Of a DNA stretch of 64,000 bases, positions 57,311-64,000 are shown piece after piece (the stretch's first letter is position 1; each line of letters begins with the position of its first letter). Origin of the DNA: a virus. The notes below the pieces were generated by a model that did no database searches, had not been told where the DNA came from, and saw only the letters and a program-made list of their open reading frames with translations. The translations under genes were made by a program, and so were the position numbers. Location of the stretch: positions 1 to 64,000 of the IMG/VR virus record IMGVR_UViG_3300034019_001677; one strand, given 5' to 3'.

Positions 57311-57447
57311 GGCCGCGCCAGCATGGGGCAGGCGGCCAGGGATAACCGGGTGGAGGGTGTTGGTGGGCGCTGGGCCTGATCGCTGGTGGCGGGCGCGGTG
57401 GCAATGCGGGCCATGGCCTGCTGGGTGGGGGTCGTGAGGGTGATCAT
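57307..57447 (-). CDS. possible 46-aa protein
   Basis: ATG 57447, 40 nt after the PolX-like gene stop. It begins MITLTTPTQQAMARIATAPA and ends CPMLARP. Low complexity, Thr/Ala/Pro-rich. Supported only by its ATGA overlap with the next ORF. Confidence 0.35.
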   Translation of the reverse strand: MITLTTPTQQAMARIATAPATSDQAQRPPTPSTRLSLAACPMLARP

Positions 57448-57486
57448 CGGGGGGTGGGGTTGTGGATGCGGTCGCTGGGGAGGAGG

Positions 57487-58005
57487 TCAGGCCACCTCCC
57501 GGTCACGAGGGTCCACCCAACCCAGGCCGATCAGGCGGAACAACTCCGGCTCGGTGCGCACTGGCACAACCGACCCATCGGCGCGGCGCAGCAGGCCGCC
57601 TTCGGAGTGGTAGCCAGCCCGCACCCAGGCTGGGGCCAGGATCGTGCGGCACCAGTCCGCCGAGCCGGTGCGGATCGCCCGCTGCAGGCCGTAGCCATCG
57701 GCATCGACCATGAACAGGTCGAGCTTGATGCCCTTCGGCAGCAGGCGCTGGGTGTAGCGGCAGGGCAGCTCACCCCGCACCTTCATCCACTGGTTCACCA
57801 CGGTGGCCAGGCCGCTGGCGAACAGGGGCGAGGCGTCGTAGGGCTTCGGCACGCAGACGATCTCGATGTCGCCGATCGTGGGCCGCTGCCGGCGGATGCT
57901 GCCGGCGAGACTGATCACCTCGCAGTGCGGGTCGAGCTGCTCCATCACGCCCACGGCGATGGCCTCGGCTTGGGCCAGGGGGATGCGGTCGGTGCTGCTG
58001 CTCAT
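57487..58005 (-). CDS. minimal PolX-like nucleotidyltransferase
   Basis: 172 aa. The palm signature ISLAGSIRRQRPTIGDIEIV gives G-S-(x)-R-R ... D-x-E, with the third acidic residue in GIKLDLFMVD. The C-terminus PELFRLIGLGWVDPRDRE matches the PolX thumb end (E-x-x-(V/L)-F-x-x-L-G-L-x-x-(I/V)-x-P-x-x-R-E). The N-terminal 8-kDa/fingers part of full PolX enzymes is absent. DIE replaces the usual D-x-D. It may fill gaps or add nucleotides during phage replication or repair. Confidence 0.78.
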   Translation of the reverse strand: MSSSTDRIPLAQAEAIAVGVMEQLDPHCEVISLAGSIRRQRPTIGDIEIVCVPKPYDASPLFASGLATVVNQWMKVRGELPCRYTQRLLPKGIKLDLFMVDADGYGLQRAIRTGSADWCRTILAPAWVRAGYHSEGGLLRRADGSVVPVRTEPELFRLIGLGWVDPRDREVA

Positions 58006-58406
58006 GACGCTGTTCCCTTGCGATCGAGATCCTTCGCTACGTCCATCAGGTCGTCGGCTTGCAGCAGTGCGATCTCTCGCTGCCGGTCGTGCTCAATCGC
58101 CTTGTTCGGATCGGCCGTGCGCCAATCCGGCCATGTGCGGCTCTCGTTGGTGCGCTGCTTGGCCAGCAGGGCGGCGATCACCTGTTCTGGTGTGGCACCG
58201 CTGCGCAGAGCCCCGTCGAATCCAAGAATGATCACGTCGATCCACTCGGGCAGGGTTGGCTGCCCCTGGTCGGCCGCGGCCTCGACCTCCTGCAGCTCCT
58301 TGCGTAGGTGATTGCAGACGCCACGGGTCCGGTCACCAGGGCCGAACGTGAGCTGGCTGAAGGCGGCCTGTCCGTGGAGGTGCGCCAACAGGTCGAAGCT
58401 GCTCAT
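58002..58406 (-). CDS. DUF550-type dATP/dGTP pyrophosphohydrolase (MazG-like)
   Basis: 134 aa from ATG 58406. Motifs: AAFSQLTFGPGDRTRGVCNH, LRKELQEVEAA with E-x-x-E, LPEWIDVIILGFDGALRSG with E-x-x-D, and TWPDWRTADPNKAIEHDR at the end. This matches the DUF550 dNTP pyrophosphohydrolase family, an all-alpha NTP pyrophosphatase that adjusts the nucleotide pool. It overlaps the PolX-like gene by ATGA, consistent with joint roles in DNA metabolism. Confidence 0.84.
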   Translation of the reverse strand: MSSFDLLAHLHGQAAFSQLTFGPGDRTRGVCNHLRKELQEVEAAADQGQPTLPEWIDVIILGFDGALRSGATPEQVIAALLAKQRTNESRTWPDWRTADPNKAIEHDRQREIALLQADDLMDVAKDLDRKGTAS

Positions 58407-58624
58407 AGCCCCCGCTCCGCGAGAAGGCGGCGGGCCGGCTGGCCCAGGTGGCCGCCACCGGCAGCGTGCAGCTTCAGCTGCTTGGCCAGCACCCCCGGGC
58501 GCTCGCGCCGCAGGAATGCCATCCAGAAGGGATTGATGAACCGTGGCGCCTGAAACAGGGCCTGGATGGTCTCCTCCTGGCTGGCCGTGGCCCAGTTGTC
58601 CGGGCGATCCTGCAGATGGCTCAC
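58403..58624 (-). CDS. small early protein, 73 aa
   Basis: It runs MSHLQDRPDNWATASQEETI then QALFQAPRFINPFWMAFLRR and a basic C-terminus. It is coupled by ATGA to both neighbours. No family was recognised. Confidence 0.55.
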   Translation of the reverse strand: MSHLQDRPDNWATASQEETIQALFQAPRFINPFWMAFLRRERPGVLAKQLKLHAAGGGHLGQPARRLLAERGL

Positions 58625-58878
58625 GCTTCACCTCCCAGCTGGTCGCACAGGGGGCACGGGAAGCCCATCAGCCGGACAACCGTGGCCATCTCGCGCCAGT
58701 AACGGCGCCAGGCGGTCGCTGCGGCATGTTTCAGGGCATGGCCGGCCTGGTGGCCAGCAGGGAGGGCCTCCAGCTGGTGCCGGAGCTCCTGGACCTGGGC
58801 ACCAGCAAGGTGCGCTCGATCAGTGGCCAGGCGGGCCAACTCGGAAAACAGGGGCGAGTAGGTCATGTAAGCGTTCAT
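58621..58878 (-). CDS. small early protein with CPLC motif, 85 aa
   Basis: ATG 58878 has a GGAGAAAT upstream. It is helical (LFSELARLATDRAHLAGAQV) and ends MGFPCPLCDQLGGEA. The single CPLC pair could bind metal as a dimer. No family was recognised. Confidence 0.55.
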   Translation of the reverse strand: MNAYMTYSPLFSELARLATDRAHLAGAQVQELRHQLEALPAGHQAGHALKHAAATAWRRYWREMATVVRLMGFPCPLCDQLGGEA

Positions 58879-59561
58879 AAGGATTTCTCCCACTGAAAAG
58901 ATCGGGACATGAAGCGGTAGAGATCGAGCGCATCTACCCAGCTGCCAACGGCAACATCGACATCGATGAGCTCCACGGCGGTGTGGCCGGGGCTGCAGAA
59001 GAGCACGAACGCACGCTGCGGCCACCAGCTGTGGGTGTCGATCAGCAGCGCCAGGGCTGCTCCCAGCTCAGCCGCCACACGCTGGGGGTTGAGCTGATCC
59101 GGTGAGCCGGCCTGCACCATGCCAATGCCAATGTCGCTGCCATCTCTGAACCGCACCAGCAGGTCGGCAGATGTGGCCACGGGCAGGCGCCAATGCCGCA
59201 GGGGCAATGGCGCAGCAAGCACCTCGAGGCGCTGCCAAAAGGGATGGGCGATCAATGGCTCGATCGTGGGCAGAGCCGAAGTGAACGGAGCCACGCTGGG
59301 CGCCCAGGGGCCCCTGGTGGCCGCGGCCGGGTTGTGGAGGCTGTTGGCGTAGATGGTGCAGGCCCGCACCACCACGGGATCCTGCGCAGAGATGGTGTGC
59401 CTCTGGTCGTGGGGATAGATGCGATCAAGGATCTGGTGAGCCGAGAGAAGCTCTTCCCCGTTCGGGCTTACGAAGCCGCCATCCGGGAGGGGGAGCAGAG
59501 CCTGGCCTTCGGGAGTGGAGAACCAGGTGAGCGGTTCGGGGAGGGAGAGGGAGGTCACCAT
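58875..59561 (-). CDS. early protein of unknown function, 228 aa
   Basis: The N-terminal 70 residues include GQALLPLPDGGFVSPNGEEL. The second half has a restriction-nuclease-like alternation: ADLLVRFRDGSDIGIGMVQA, a gap, ELGAALALLIDTHSWWPQRA, FVLFCSPGHTAVELIDVDV, and SWVDALDLYRF. A PD-(D/E)XK relation is possible (D..(strand)..xGxxxxQ) but no clear E-x-K was seen. Confidence 0.5.
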   Translation of the reverse strand: MVTSLSLPEPLTWFSTPEGQALLPLPDGGFVSPNGEELLSAHQILDRIYPHDQRHTISAQDPVVVRACTIYANSLHNPAAATRGPWAPSVAPFTSALPTIEPLIAHPFWQRLEVLAAPLPLRHWRLPVATSADLLVRFRDGSDIGIGMVQAGSPDQLNPQRVAAELGAALALLIDTHSWWPQRAFVLFCSPGHTAVELIDVDVAVGSWVDALDLYRFMSRSFQWEKSL

Positions 59562-59701
59562 GACTTTCCCCGCAGATGGGGCGGCATGGCGGTGATTGAG
59601 CAGCCGAATTTCTGCCAGCGCATCTCCCAGCCGCAGGGGAGTGGGATGCGCCAGCTCAGGCCGCCGCTGCGCACATCATTGGTCCTACAGAAGATCAGCA
59701 T
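59555..59701 (-). CDS. small protein, 48 aa
   Basis: ATG 59701 follows the upstream stop by 2 nt and its end overlaps the next start by 7 nt. Sequence MLIFCRTNDVRSGGLSWRIP then LPCGWEMRWQKFGCSITAMP. Cys/Trp-rich. Operon spacing is the main support. Confidence 0.5.
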   Translation of the reverse strand: MLIFCRTNDVRSGGLSWRIPLPCGWEMRWQKFGCSITAMPPHLRGKSW

Positions 59702-59703
59702 GA

Positions 59704-60111
59704 TCACCAGTGCTCTGTGGGCTCAACAGGGCCCACGGGTTCGGGCAGTGCCAGCCAGGACGGGGCAACGGCGACTGGTGGTAGCGGTGCACTGCTGGCC
59801 TGGGCCTCTGTTTCCTTGGGATTGAGCAGGACCACGGGTGCCGCGGCCGCTGCAAGGGCAAGCAGATGCTCGGCTTCTTCGGGTGGCAGCTCCACCACGA
59901 ATGCCGCAGTCGTGCGCCATAGCCGGCGGTTCGTGTCCCTGAAATGGCCAACGGCAAGATCGTCAGCCACATGGAACCGGTGCTCACCGGCGTAGAAGTA
60001 GCGGCCCAGGTATCTCTCCACTGGCACCACGTAGCTCTGCGTGGCACCGCGATCAGTGATCAGGACCATGGCGCCGAGGGGCGGATGCTCGCGTTTCAGG
60101 GCAACGGCCAT
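59704..60111 (-). CDS. early protein, 135 aa
   Basis: The N-terminal part is beta-rich (PPLGAMVLITDRGATQSYVV; RYLGRYFYAGEHRFHVADD), then an AEHLLALAAAAAPVVLL helix and a proline-rich tail. No family was recognised. It overlaps the next upstream gene by one base (TGATG). Confidence 0.55.
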   Translation of the reverse strand: MAVALKREHPPLGAMVLITDRGATQSYVVPVERYLGRYFYAGEHRFHVADDLAVGHFRDTNRRLWRTTAAFVVELPPEEAEHLLALAAAAAPVVLLNPKETEAQASSAPLPPVAVAPSWLALPEPVGPVEPTEHW

Positions 60112-60599
60112 CAGATCTTCTCCGCACCCATGGAAGGCAACAGGTTGCCGATGGCCTCTCGGGATGCCTGCAGCTGGCGGGCCTGTTCTGCGGTGGCCTG
60201 CACCGCCGCGTAGGCGAGCTGTCGACGGTTGCGGTGAATGGCGGCAATCACCTCCTGGGGCAGCTCGATGCCGATCAGGCGAGGGCCCATGGCGGATTCG
60301 ACCCTGAGAGGGCCGGATGAATCTCGAAAGCCACCGCCACGGCCGGTTCCGGAGTAGGCCGCGTGGCAGCAGCAGATCACGGCCGGATCAGAGCCTGCCA
60401 TCCACTCACCGGTGGGCAACACGTCGTAGTCGCTCAGGTGGTCGTTGATGGCCCGGTCGTAGTTGCCCACGATGCCGGTGTCGAAACAGGCGAAGCAGGT
60501 GTAGCTCGGCAACACAAAAGCCGGGCCAGCGGGTGGGCGCCGCTTGTGGGGGGCAAGGTCGAAAACGGCGGCCGGTGATGGCGTGATGGAAGAGATCAT
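60111..60599 (-). CDS. putative zinc-binding early protein, 162 aa
   Basis: Near residues 33-45 is YTCFACFDTGIVGNYD (CxxC...DTG) and at about 75 PAVICCCHAAYSGTGRG, together giving Cys/His ligands for a DnaJ-like or rubredoxin-like knuckle. The C-terminal half is helical (EQARQLQASREAIGNLLPSM). It directly follows the replication initiator with ATGA overlap, so a replication accessory role such as a loader is possible. Confidence 0.55.
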   Translation of the reverse strand: MISSITPSPAAVFDLAPHKRRPPAGPAFVLPSYTCFACFDTGIVGNYDRAINDHLSDYDVLPTGEWMAGSDPAVICCCHAAYSGTGRGGGFRDSSGPLRVESAMGPRLIGIELPQEVIAAIHRNRRQLAYAAVQATAEQARQLQASREAIGNLLPSMGAEKI

Positions 60600-61960
60600 T
60601 GGCCGGTGACGTGACGGTGGTAGGCGAACGGGTCGGGGGCGTTGGTTTCGGGATCGATGGGAGCAACGAAGGTGGCCGCGGCCACGGCAGCAACGGGCTG
60701 GTTTTGGGGCAGGTAGGCCACAAACCGCCGCTCTTTCAGCCAGCGGGCCAGATCGGGAAAACAGGGAGCAAAACCAGTGGTGGCAAGCTGCTGGTCTTGG
60801 GCTCGAAGCTCAGCAGCGTGCGCAACCACCAGGTGGTCGATGGTGTGGCCCTCGGCGAGGACAACAGCAAGCTCACGCTGGGCAGCGGGGAGAGACTGGC
60901 AGGTGGCGCGGCGGGGGCTGCACAGGTAGGCGGCGCTGAGCTGCTCGAACGCGGCAGAGGCTGCAGGGCCGGCGCGGAGCTGCTCACAACGGCGGCGGTA
61001 GCCGGTGTGGAGCGATTTGCAGCCGCTGGCCGCGGCGTGCTCAAGGAAAGGCTGCAGCACCCCCAGGGCATGGGCATGGAGGATGGCAGATCGATCGCCG
61101 GCACTGAGCTCTTTGGGCGCGGCTGGGTGCTTCTCGCGCCGGCGGTGCCACCACTCCACCAGCAGCTGGCGGTGGGGCTTGGCGCAATCAGGCAGGGCGC
61201 TGTCCTGAGCAGCGGCTGAGGCGATGGCTGAGGGCTGATCGTCGGCAGGGGAACAGCGGTCACTGCAAGCCAGGTCGGCATGTCGCTGGGGAGCGGCGTT
61301 CTGGTTTGAGGTTACCACGATCTGGCGATCTGTCACAAGCGCGTCAGCGGTTGTGACCTGGGGTGCGGAAGCGGAGTCGGTTACGACTCGTTGGGACATA
61401 TTTATCTTTGAAGAAGTAGTTAACCCTTCTAAGATTTCTTCTTCTGTGTTTAAGGGTTTATTGATTGGGTCCCCCTGGGGGGGAGTCCCCCCTGGGGGGA
61501 GTGGTGCCCCTGGAGGGGACTCCCCCTGGGGGGAAGGGGTGGTCCCCCTGGGGGGCCTCCCCCCTGGGGGGAGGGGTGCTGTCGTCTTCCGTTCTGCTGC
61601 AACGGATTTCGGCCGTTGCCTTTTACGCTTGGTCTCCATCCGCACCCGGTAGACATTGGTGCCACGAGGACCGGTGCCCGCCAGGACGATCCATCCCTCT
61701 GCCAAAAGGGTGGAAACCGCTGCGCGAATGTCGCGTTCTTTCATCCCACACTCCAACGCAAGGCGCGGCACAGACGGGAATGCGTTATCACCCTGTCCAG
61801 CGTAAAACCAGAGCCAGGCATATACAAAGATCAGCCTTCTTCGTCCTATTTCTGCACAGCTGCTCAGTAATTCCAGCGGTATCTGAGCGAAACGAGGGCG
61901 GTATAGTTCAGCATTGGAAAGATCGCGTGGCATGGCAAGATCTGGTGTGGTTGAGTCCAC
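60596..61960 (-). CDS. winged-helix replication initiator-like protein
   Basis: 454 aa. Residues about 24-105 form a wHTH of the phage O/DnaD-N type: FAQIPLELLSSCAEIGRRRL, IFVYAWLWFYAGQGDNAFPS, VPRLALECGMKERDIRAAVS. The stretch at about 128-168 (PLPPGGRPPRG... PPGAPLPPGGTPPQG) is coded by palindromic CCCCCAGGGGG iterons, and the next about 20 residues by AT-rich DNA. The C-terminal domain (about 260-440) is helical. Lambda O has the same arrangement, with ori inside its gene between the DNA-binding and helicase-loader-binding parts. First gene of the early operon. Confidence 0.7.
   Translation of the reverse strand: MDSTTPDLAMPRDLSNAELYRPRFAQIPLELLSSCAEIGRRRLIFVYAWLWFYAGQGDNAFPSVPRLALECGMKERDIRAAVSTLLAEGWIVLAGTGPRGTNVYRVRMETKRKRQRPKSVAAERKTTAPLPPGGRPPRGTTPSPQGESPPGAPLPPGGTPPQGDPINKPLNTEEEILEGLTTSSKINMSQRVVTDSASAPQVTTADALVTDRQIVVTSNQNAAPQRHADLACSDRCSPADDQPSAIASAAAQDSALPDCAKPHRQLLVEWWHRRREKHPAAPKELSAGDRSAILHAHALGVLQPFLEHAAASGCKSLHTGYRRRCEQLRAGPAASAAFEQLSAAYLCSPRRATCQSLPAAQRELAVVLAEGHTIDHLVVAHAAELRAQDQQLATTGFAPCFPDLARWLKERRFVAYLPQNQPVAAVAAATFVAPIDPETNAPDPFAYHRHVTGQ
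61396..61468. other. AT-rich segment next to iterons (candidate unwinding element)
   Basis: A run much richer in A/T than the surroundings (ACATATTTATCTTTGAAGAA ... GTTTAAGGGTTTATTGATT), inside the initiator gene and directly beside the iteron block. In lambda and plasmid origins such an AT-rich part melts first. Confidence 0.6.
61471..61571. repeat. six GC palindromic iterons (candidate replication origin)
   Basis: C5-6 T G5-7 units at 61471-61483, 61487-61499, 61507-61518 (imperfect, CCCCTGGAGGGG), 61522-61533, 61544-61555 and 61559-61571. Centre spacings are 17, 18, 16, 22 and 16 bp. Each is a near-perfect palindrome around CTG/CAG. They lie in the initiator coding sequence. Confidence 0.75.
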
Positions 61961-61998
61961 TCCCCTATGCCTGCAAAGTGCGGTTGATGCCGTAGAAT

Positions 61999-62096
61999 GA
62001 CCGCGGTGCGGCCATCAGATTCGCTGGGGAGCGTGACTGGTGGCCGCAGCCCGAGAGGGCAACATGGGCTCCGCCGATTTGGCGGAGCCTTTGTTG
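61999..62096 (+). ncRNA. candidate structured small RNA
   Basis: A TAGAAT -10-like box at 61993-61998 is followed by an outer stem TGCGGCCA (62007-62014) / TGGCCGCA (62041-62048), an inner CGCT-GGGG-AGCG hairpin, and then a strong terminator hairpin with a T-rich end (62067-62095). If the early operon starts right of 62100, this RNA is complementary to the initiator mRNA leader. Confidence 0.45.
62067..62095 (+). terminator. intrinsic terminator, plus strand
   Basis: GGCTCCGCC-GATTT-GGCGGAGCC (perfect 9-bp stem) followed by TTTGTT. There is no plus-strand protein gene before it in the window's right part, so it ends a non-coding transcript or blocks antisense reading. Confidence 0.75.
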
Positions 62097-62251
62097 CGTT
62101 CGGGGAACCGGCCACTGAGCTTCAACCATAGCCGGTTCGGGATGTCGCCACCTGGGGCCGTTACCAATCTGCCGCCGCCCGTGACCTGGGCCAGCGACAG
62201 AGCACCTGTACGGCTGTCTCATTCTGGGCAAGGTTAGGAGTGGTGAGAGCT

Positions 62252-62310
62252 GCTAAAACGTGTTCGAGTTTGAAAATGCTCGTTTCCCGTCGCTAAGACG
62301 TGTGTTCGAG
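62252..62310 (+). promoter_or_regulatory. operator-like direct repeats with promoter elements
   Basis: GCTAAAACGTGTTCGAG (62252-62268) and GCTAAGACGTGTGTTCGAG (62292-62310), about 40 bp apart. TTGAAA (62270-62275) with 18 nt to TAAGAC (62294-62299) gives a possible promoter for the plus-strand gene at 62353. Repressor binding at the repeats would block it. Confidence 0.42.
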
Positions 62311-62352
62311 ACCAGACCGGCTCGTTCTCTGTCTCCGCCTCCTCGGATCGCC

Positions 62353-63291
62353 ATGGCCAAGAAGCAAAGCCAGAGCAACCTCCCGGTGGAGTCTCAGTTG
62401 CTGACGGGATCCGAGCAGCTGGGTTGGCTCACGGCAGAGGTCGATGGTCGTGAGCGGTTGCGCCAGCTGCTTCAGCAGTGGCAGAAGCGCAACGGCTGGA
62501 GCCTCGCGGTAATGTCCCGCCTGGCGGAGCTGTCGCTGCTGGCGAACGCGAAGGTGCCGGTGCCCGATTGGATTGCCGGCATGCCGCTTCAACCCGGTGA
62601 TCTGGTGAACCATCGGGGCCACTCCTGGGAGGCCGTTGGCAACCCGTTGACCGAGCCGGCCGAAGGCGCTGCGGGCTGGATTGATCGAGGCCTCACCAGC
62701 CGGTTGCATGCTTCCGGCCTTAACCTCTTCTTCCGCAATCAGAAATCTTCGATCACGGTCTCTTTTCTGCTGGAGATGGGCCGGCTGAACGAGTGGATTG
62801 CCCGGGTGCAGGCCGGCAAAGCACAGCCGCCAGCTGAACAGCGCTTGTCTGAGCTGGTGATGGGGTCCACGGTGATCCGCGACAGCGAAGGCCCCCTGGG
62901 CCCTGAAGAGTTTCTCTCGATCGCTGGTAGTCGCCTCGAGCCGCCGCCATGGCCCGATCAACCAGCGGCCCCTGCCGATGTCGCCACTGTGCCGGCCCGC
63001 CAGCTGAGGGCCGCGGCCGCGGCCGCCGGGCTGGACATCATCGACGACTGGGCCACCATTGCGGAGCTCTACCCCAGCGACGACCCAGAGCGGCTGAAGC
63101 GGCTGCAGAAGGTCCTCCAGGGCCTGGCTCAATGGGACGCCAAGCAGGAGGAGAATGAGCGAGTTGCAGCCCATGTGCTCCTCCAACGGCTCCAGCACAC
63201 AGTCGACATGCGCGCGAAACAGGCTGCAGACCAGCAGGATGCAGACGAACCGGCCGCGGCATCCGTGGTGATCCCAGCGGTGGTGCAGTAG
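62353..63291 (+). CDS. divergent regulator-like protein of unknown family, 312 aa
   Basis: ATG 62353 (MAKKQSQSNLPVESQLLTGS) is chosen over an upstream start in the operator region. An N-terminal helical part (RERLRQLLQQWQKRNGWSLA; VMSRLAELSLLANAKVPVPD) is followed by a core with DLVNHRGHSWEAVGNPLTEP and AGWIDRGLTSRLHASGLNLF, and an Ala-rich C-terminal region. No known family. Its position, divergent from the early operon behind operator-like repeats, is where temperate phages put their repressor. Confidence 0.58.
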   Translation: MAKKQSQSNLPVESQLLTGSEQLGWLTAEVDGRERLRQLLQQWQKRNGWSLAVMSRLAELSLLANAKVPVPDWIAGMPLQPGDLVNHRGHSWEAVGNPLTEPAEGAAGWIDRGLTSRLHASGLNLFFRNQKSSITVSFLLEMGRLNEWIARVQAGKAQPPAEQRLSELVMGSTVIRDSEGPLGPEEFLSIAGSRLEPPPWPDQPAAPADVATVPARQLRAAAAAAGLDIIDDWATIAELYPSDDPERLKRLQKVLQGLAQWDAKQEENERVAAHVLLQRLQHTVDMRAKQAADQQDADEPAAASVVIPAVVQ

Positions 63292-63292
63292 A

Positions 63293-63568
63293 TCAGCGGC
63301 GGCGCCAGCTGAACTGACGTTCGGACCACACAGGCTGGCACTGGAGTTCCTTGGTGGAGCAATTCGCCTGGGCAGGGGACAGCATGATCAGTCGCAGGCT
63401 GATGCAGCCGTGGATCTGGAGAAGCTGCTGGCGGTTCTGCCAAAGCAGATCCGCTGCTGCAGCGTGAAGAACTGTGACACGTAGTTCGCTTCCAAGTCTG
63501 GCCAGGGTCACCAGTGGCGGTGCGTCTGGAACTGGAACTGGGCCGTGGTCATTACCAGATCGGTTCAT
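63293..63568 (-). CDS. stand-alone paralogue of the KilA-N protein middle domain, 91 aa
   Basis: ATG 63568. VTLARLGSELRVTVL then DLLWQNRQQLLQIHGCISLRL aligns with VAIERIGTELHVRV ... DQLWRQRKQLTELHNCLSLRL of the KilA-N protein (21442-22437). It lacks the DNA-binding domain. It could compete for the partner of that domain. It converges on the 312-aa gene with 1 nt between stops. Confidence 0.62.
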   Translation of the reverse strand: MNRSGNDHGPVPVPDAPPLVTLARLGSELRVTVLHAAAADLLWQNRQQLLQIHGCISLRLIMLSPAQANCSTKELQCQPVWSERQFSWRRR

Positions 63569-63656
63569 CACGAGTAGGACATAGGTGCTAGGTTTCGCTC
63601 GTGCTTGGCCGAGCGTAGCCAGGCAGCTCCCCACCTCAACCAGAGCAACGCACCTG

Positions 63657-64000
63657 ATGGACGCTCTCCCGCCTTCTGGCCCGCCAGCGGAGCCGGCGCA
63701 GGAAGCGCCTGCACCGGCTGATCCGCTCACCCAGACGGTTCTTGACATTGCCGATCGTCTTGCCGCGCTGGAAGAACACACGGCCGTCAAGCACGAGGCG
63801 GTGCGCGAGGCCTTTGCTGGTCTCCGTGCTGAGCTGCGCAAAGGTCTGGACTCTCAAGGCAAGATTACGGATGACCCGGGCCGCCGGCTGGTGGGGTTTC
63901 TGGGCTATCAGCCCAGCACCCAGCAGCAGATTGAGCTGTTCACTGCCTACGCGGCCTGGCATGCCACCAATCCCAAGCTGGTAGAAAACCGCACGGCCGA
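63657..64000 (+). CDS. unknown protein, 3' truncated by window edge
   Basis: ATG 63657, open to the right edge (114 codons seen). The Pro/Ala-rich start is followed by helices (LDIADRLAALEEHTAVKHEA; VREAFAGLRAELRKGLD) and GRRLVGFLGYQPSTQQQIEL. No family can be given from this part. It is read in the same direction as the 312-aa gene. Confidence 0.58.
   Translation, partial: MDALPPSGPPAEPAQEAPAPADPLTQTVLDIADRLAALEEHTAVKHEAVREAFAGLRAELRKGLDSQGKITDDPGRRLVGFLGYQPSTQQQIELFTAYAAWHATNPKLVENRTA

Larger units (their letters stand above)
61961..62352. promoter_or_regulatory. 392-bp control region between initiator and divergent gene
   Basis: No protein gene was recognised here. It holds a structured plus-strand RNA candidate ending in a terminator (61999-62096), a quiet stretch (62097-62240), and two operator-like direct repeats with a possible plus-strand promoter (62252-62310). 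The early minus-strand promoter is also expected here. Confidence 0.55.

Noticed and set aside
61471-61571. Iterons as a CRISPR array
   Set aside because: Units are only 12-13 bp with 3-9 bp between them, palindromic and inside a coding sequence, so there is no repeat-spacer structure.
62250-62320. tRNA fragment or attachment site because of GTTCGAG strings
   Set aside because: GTTCGAG resembles a T-loop, but flanking bases do not pair as a T-stem and no acceptor stem could be built. The direct repeats explain it better.
1-64000. tRNA, rRNA and self-splicing intron genes
   Set aside because: No convincing cloverleaf or conserved rRNA core was seen on reading. A covariance-model search would be needed to exclude a diverged tRNA.
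1-64000. Gene transfer agent instead of phage
   Set aside because: Some tail genes have GTA-like layout, but terminases, integrase, replication initiator with origin-like repeats, early operon and lysis cassette in one unit fit a phage or prophage.

Overview
This window is high-GC and is almost entirely one tailed-phage genome or prophage with a siphovirus-type plan: long tape measure (1664 aa), tail tube, tail hub, no contractile sheath seen. No host housekeeping gene, rRNA, tRNA or CRISPR array was recognised. Both edges cut through genes. The host is most likely a picocyanobacterium (Synechococcus/Cyanobium type). This is inference, from a cyanobacterial-style sigma-70 factor, two small NblA-like proteins, a near match to the cyanobacterial LexA box, and an L,D-transpeptidase-type lysin. 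A large serine recombinase, an excisionase-like HTH protein and a KilA-N protein suggest a temperate lifestyle.

Virion genes all lie on the minus strand, so they are transcribed from high to low coordinates. From the right: an early operon (61960 down to 56096) starts with a winged-helix replication initiator whose gene carries GC-rich palindromic iterons beside an AT-rich patch. It continues with a DUF550-type dNTP pyrophosphohydrolase, a minimal PolX-like nucleotidyltransferase and many small proteins. Next come a ParB-like protein, a three-HTH protein and the small and large terminases (55201-51866). Then follow a DUF1073 portal (49838), two very large multidomain (polyvalent-type) proteins (47871-41409) and a MuF-like protein (41087). 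The serine integrase comes next (39163), then tail fibre genes (36936-32903) and a third multidomain protein (32069-30078). The head genes follow: DUF2213 protease/scaffold, cement protein, DUF2184 capsid and connectors (29612-24488). The tail comes last: tube with Ig-like domain, chaperones G/GT joined by a lambda-type frameshift signal, tape measure, NlpC/P60-like protein and hub, fibre. The lysis cassette (3070-738) ends the series.

Into this minus-strand programme are set short plus-strand blocks that carry no virion genes: a secreted 4-Cys protein (22682), an XRE regulator (29688), a secreted protein plus excisionase-like HTH (37415-37953), a membrane protein (39327), a block of sigma factor, LexA-like wHTH and two NblA-like proteins (49940-51819), and a recombinase-like zinc-ribbon protein without a catalytic domain (55251). 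Right of 62353 is a divergent plus-strand regulator-like gene with operator-like repeats in front of it.

The most unusual feature is a cysteine module (CX5CX3CX6C, core TGYSCG) preceded by an RIDALKR-type helix. It occurs two times in each of the three large proteins, at domain boundaries. One of these proteins joins it to an HEWGH metallopeptidase-like domain and a C-terminal J-domain, another to an HELGH domain, the third to a ParB/Srx-like domain. They look like capsid-packaged effectors, a reading based on context and not on any assay.
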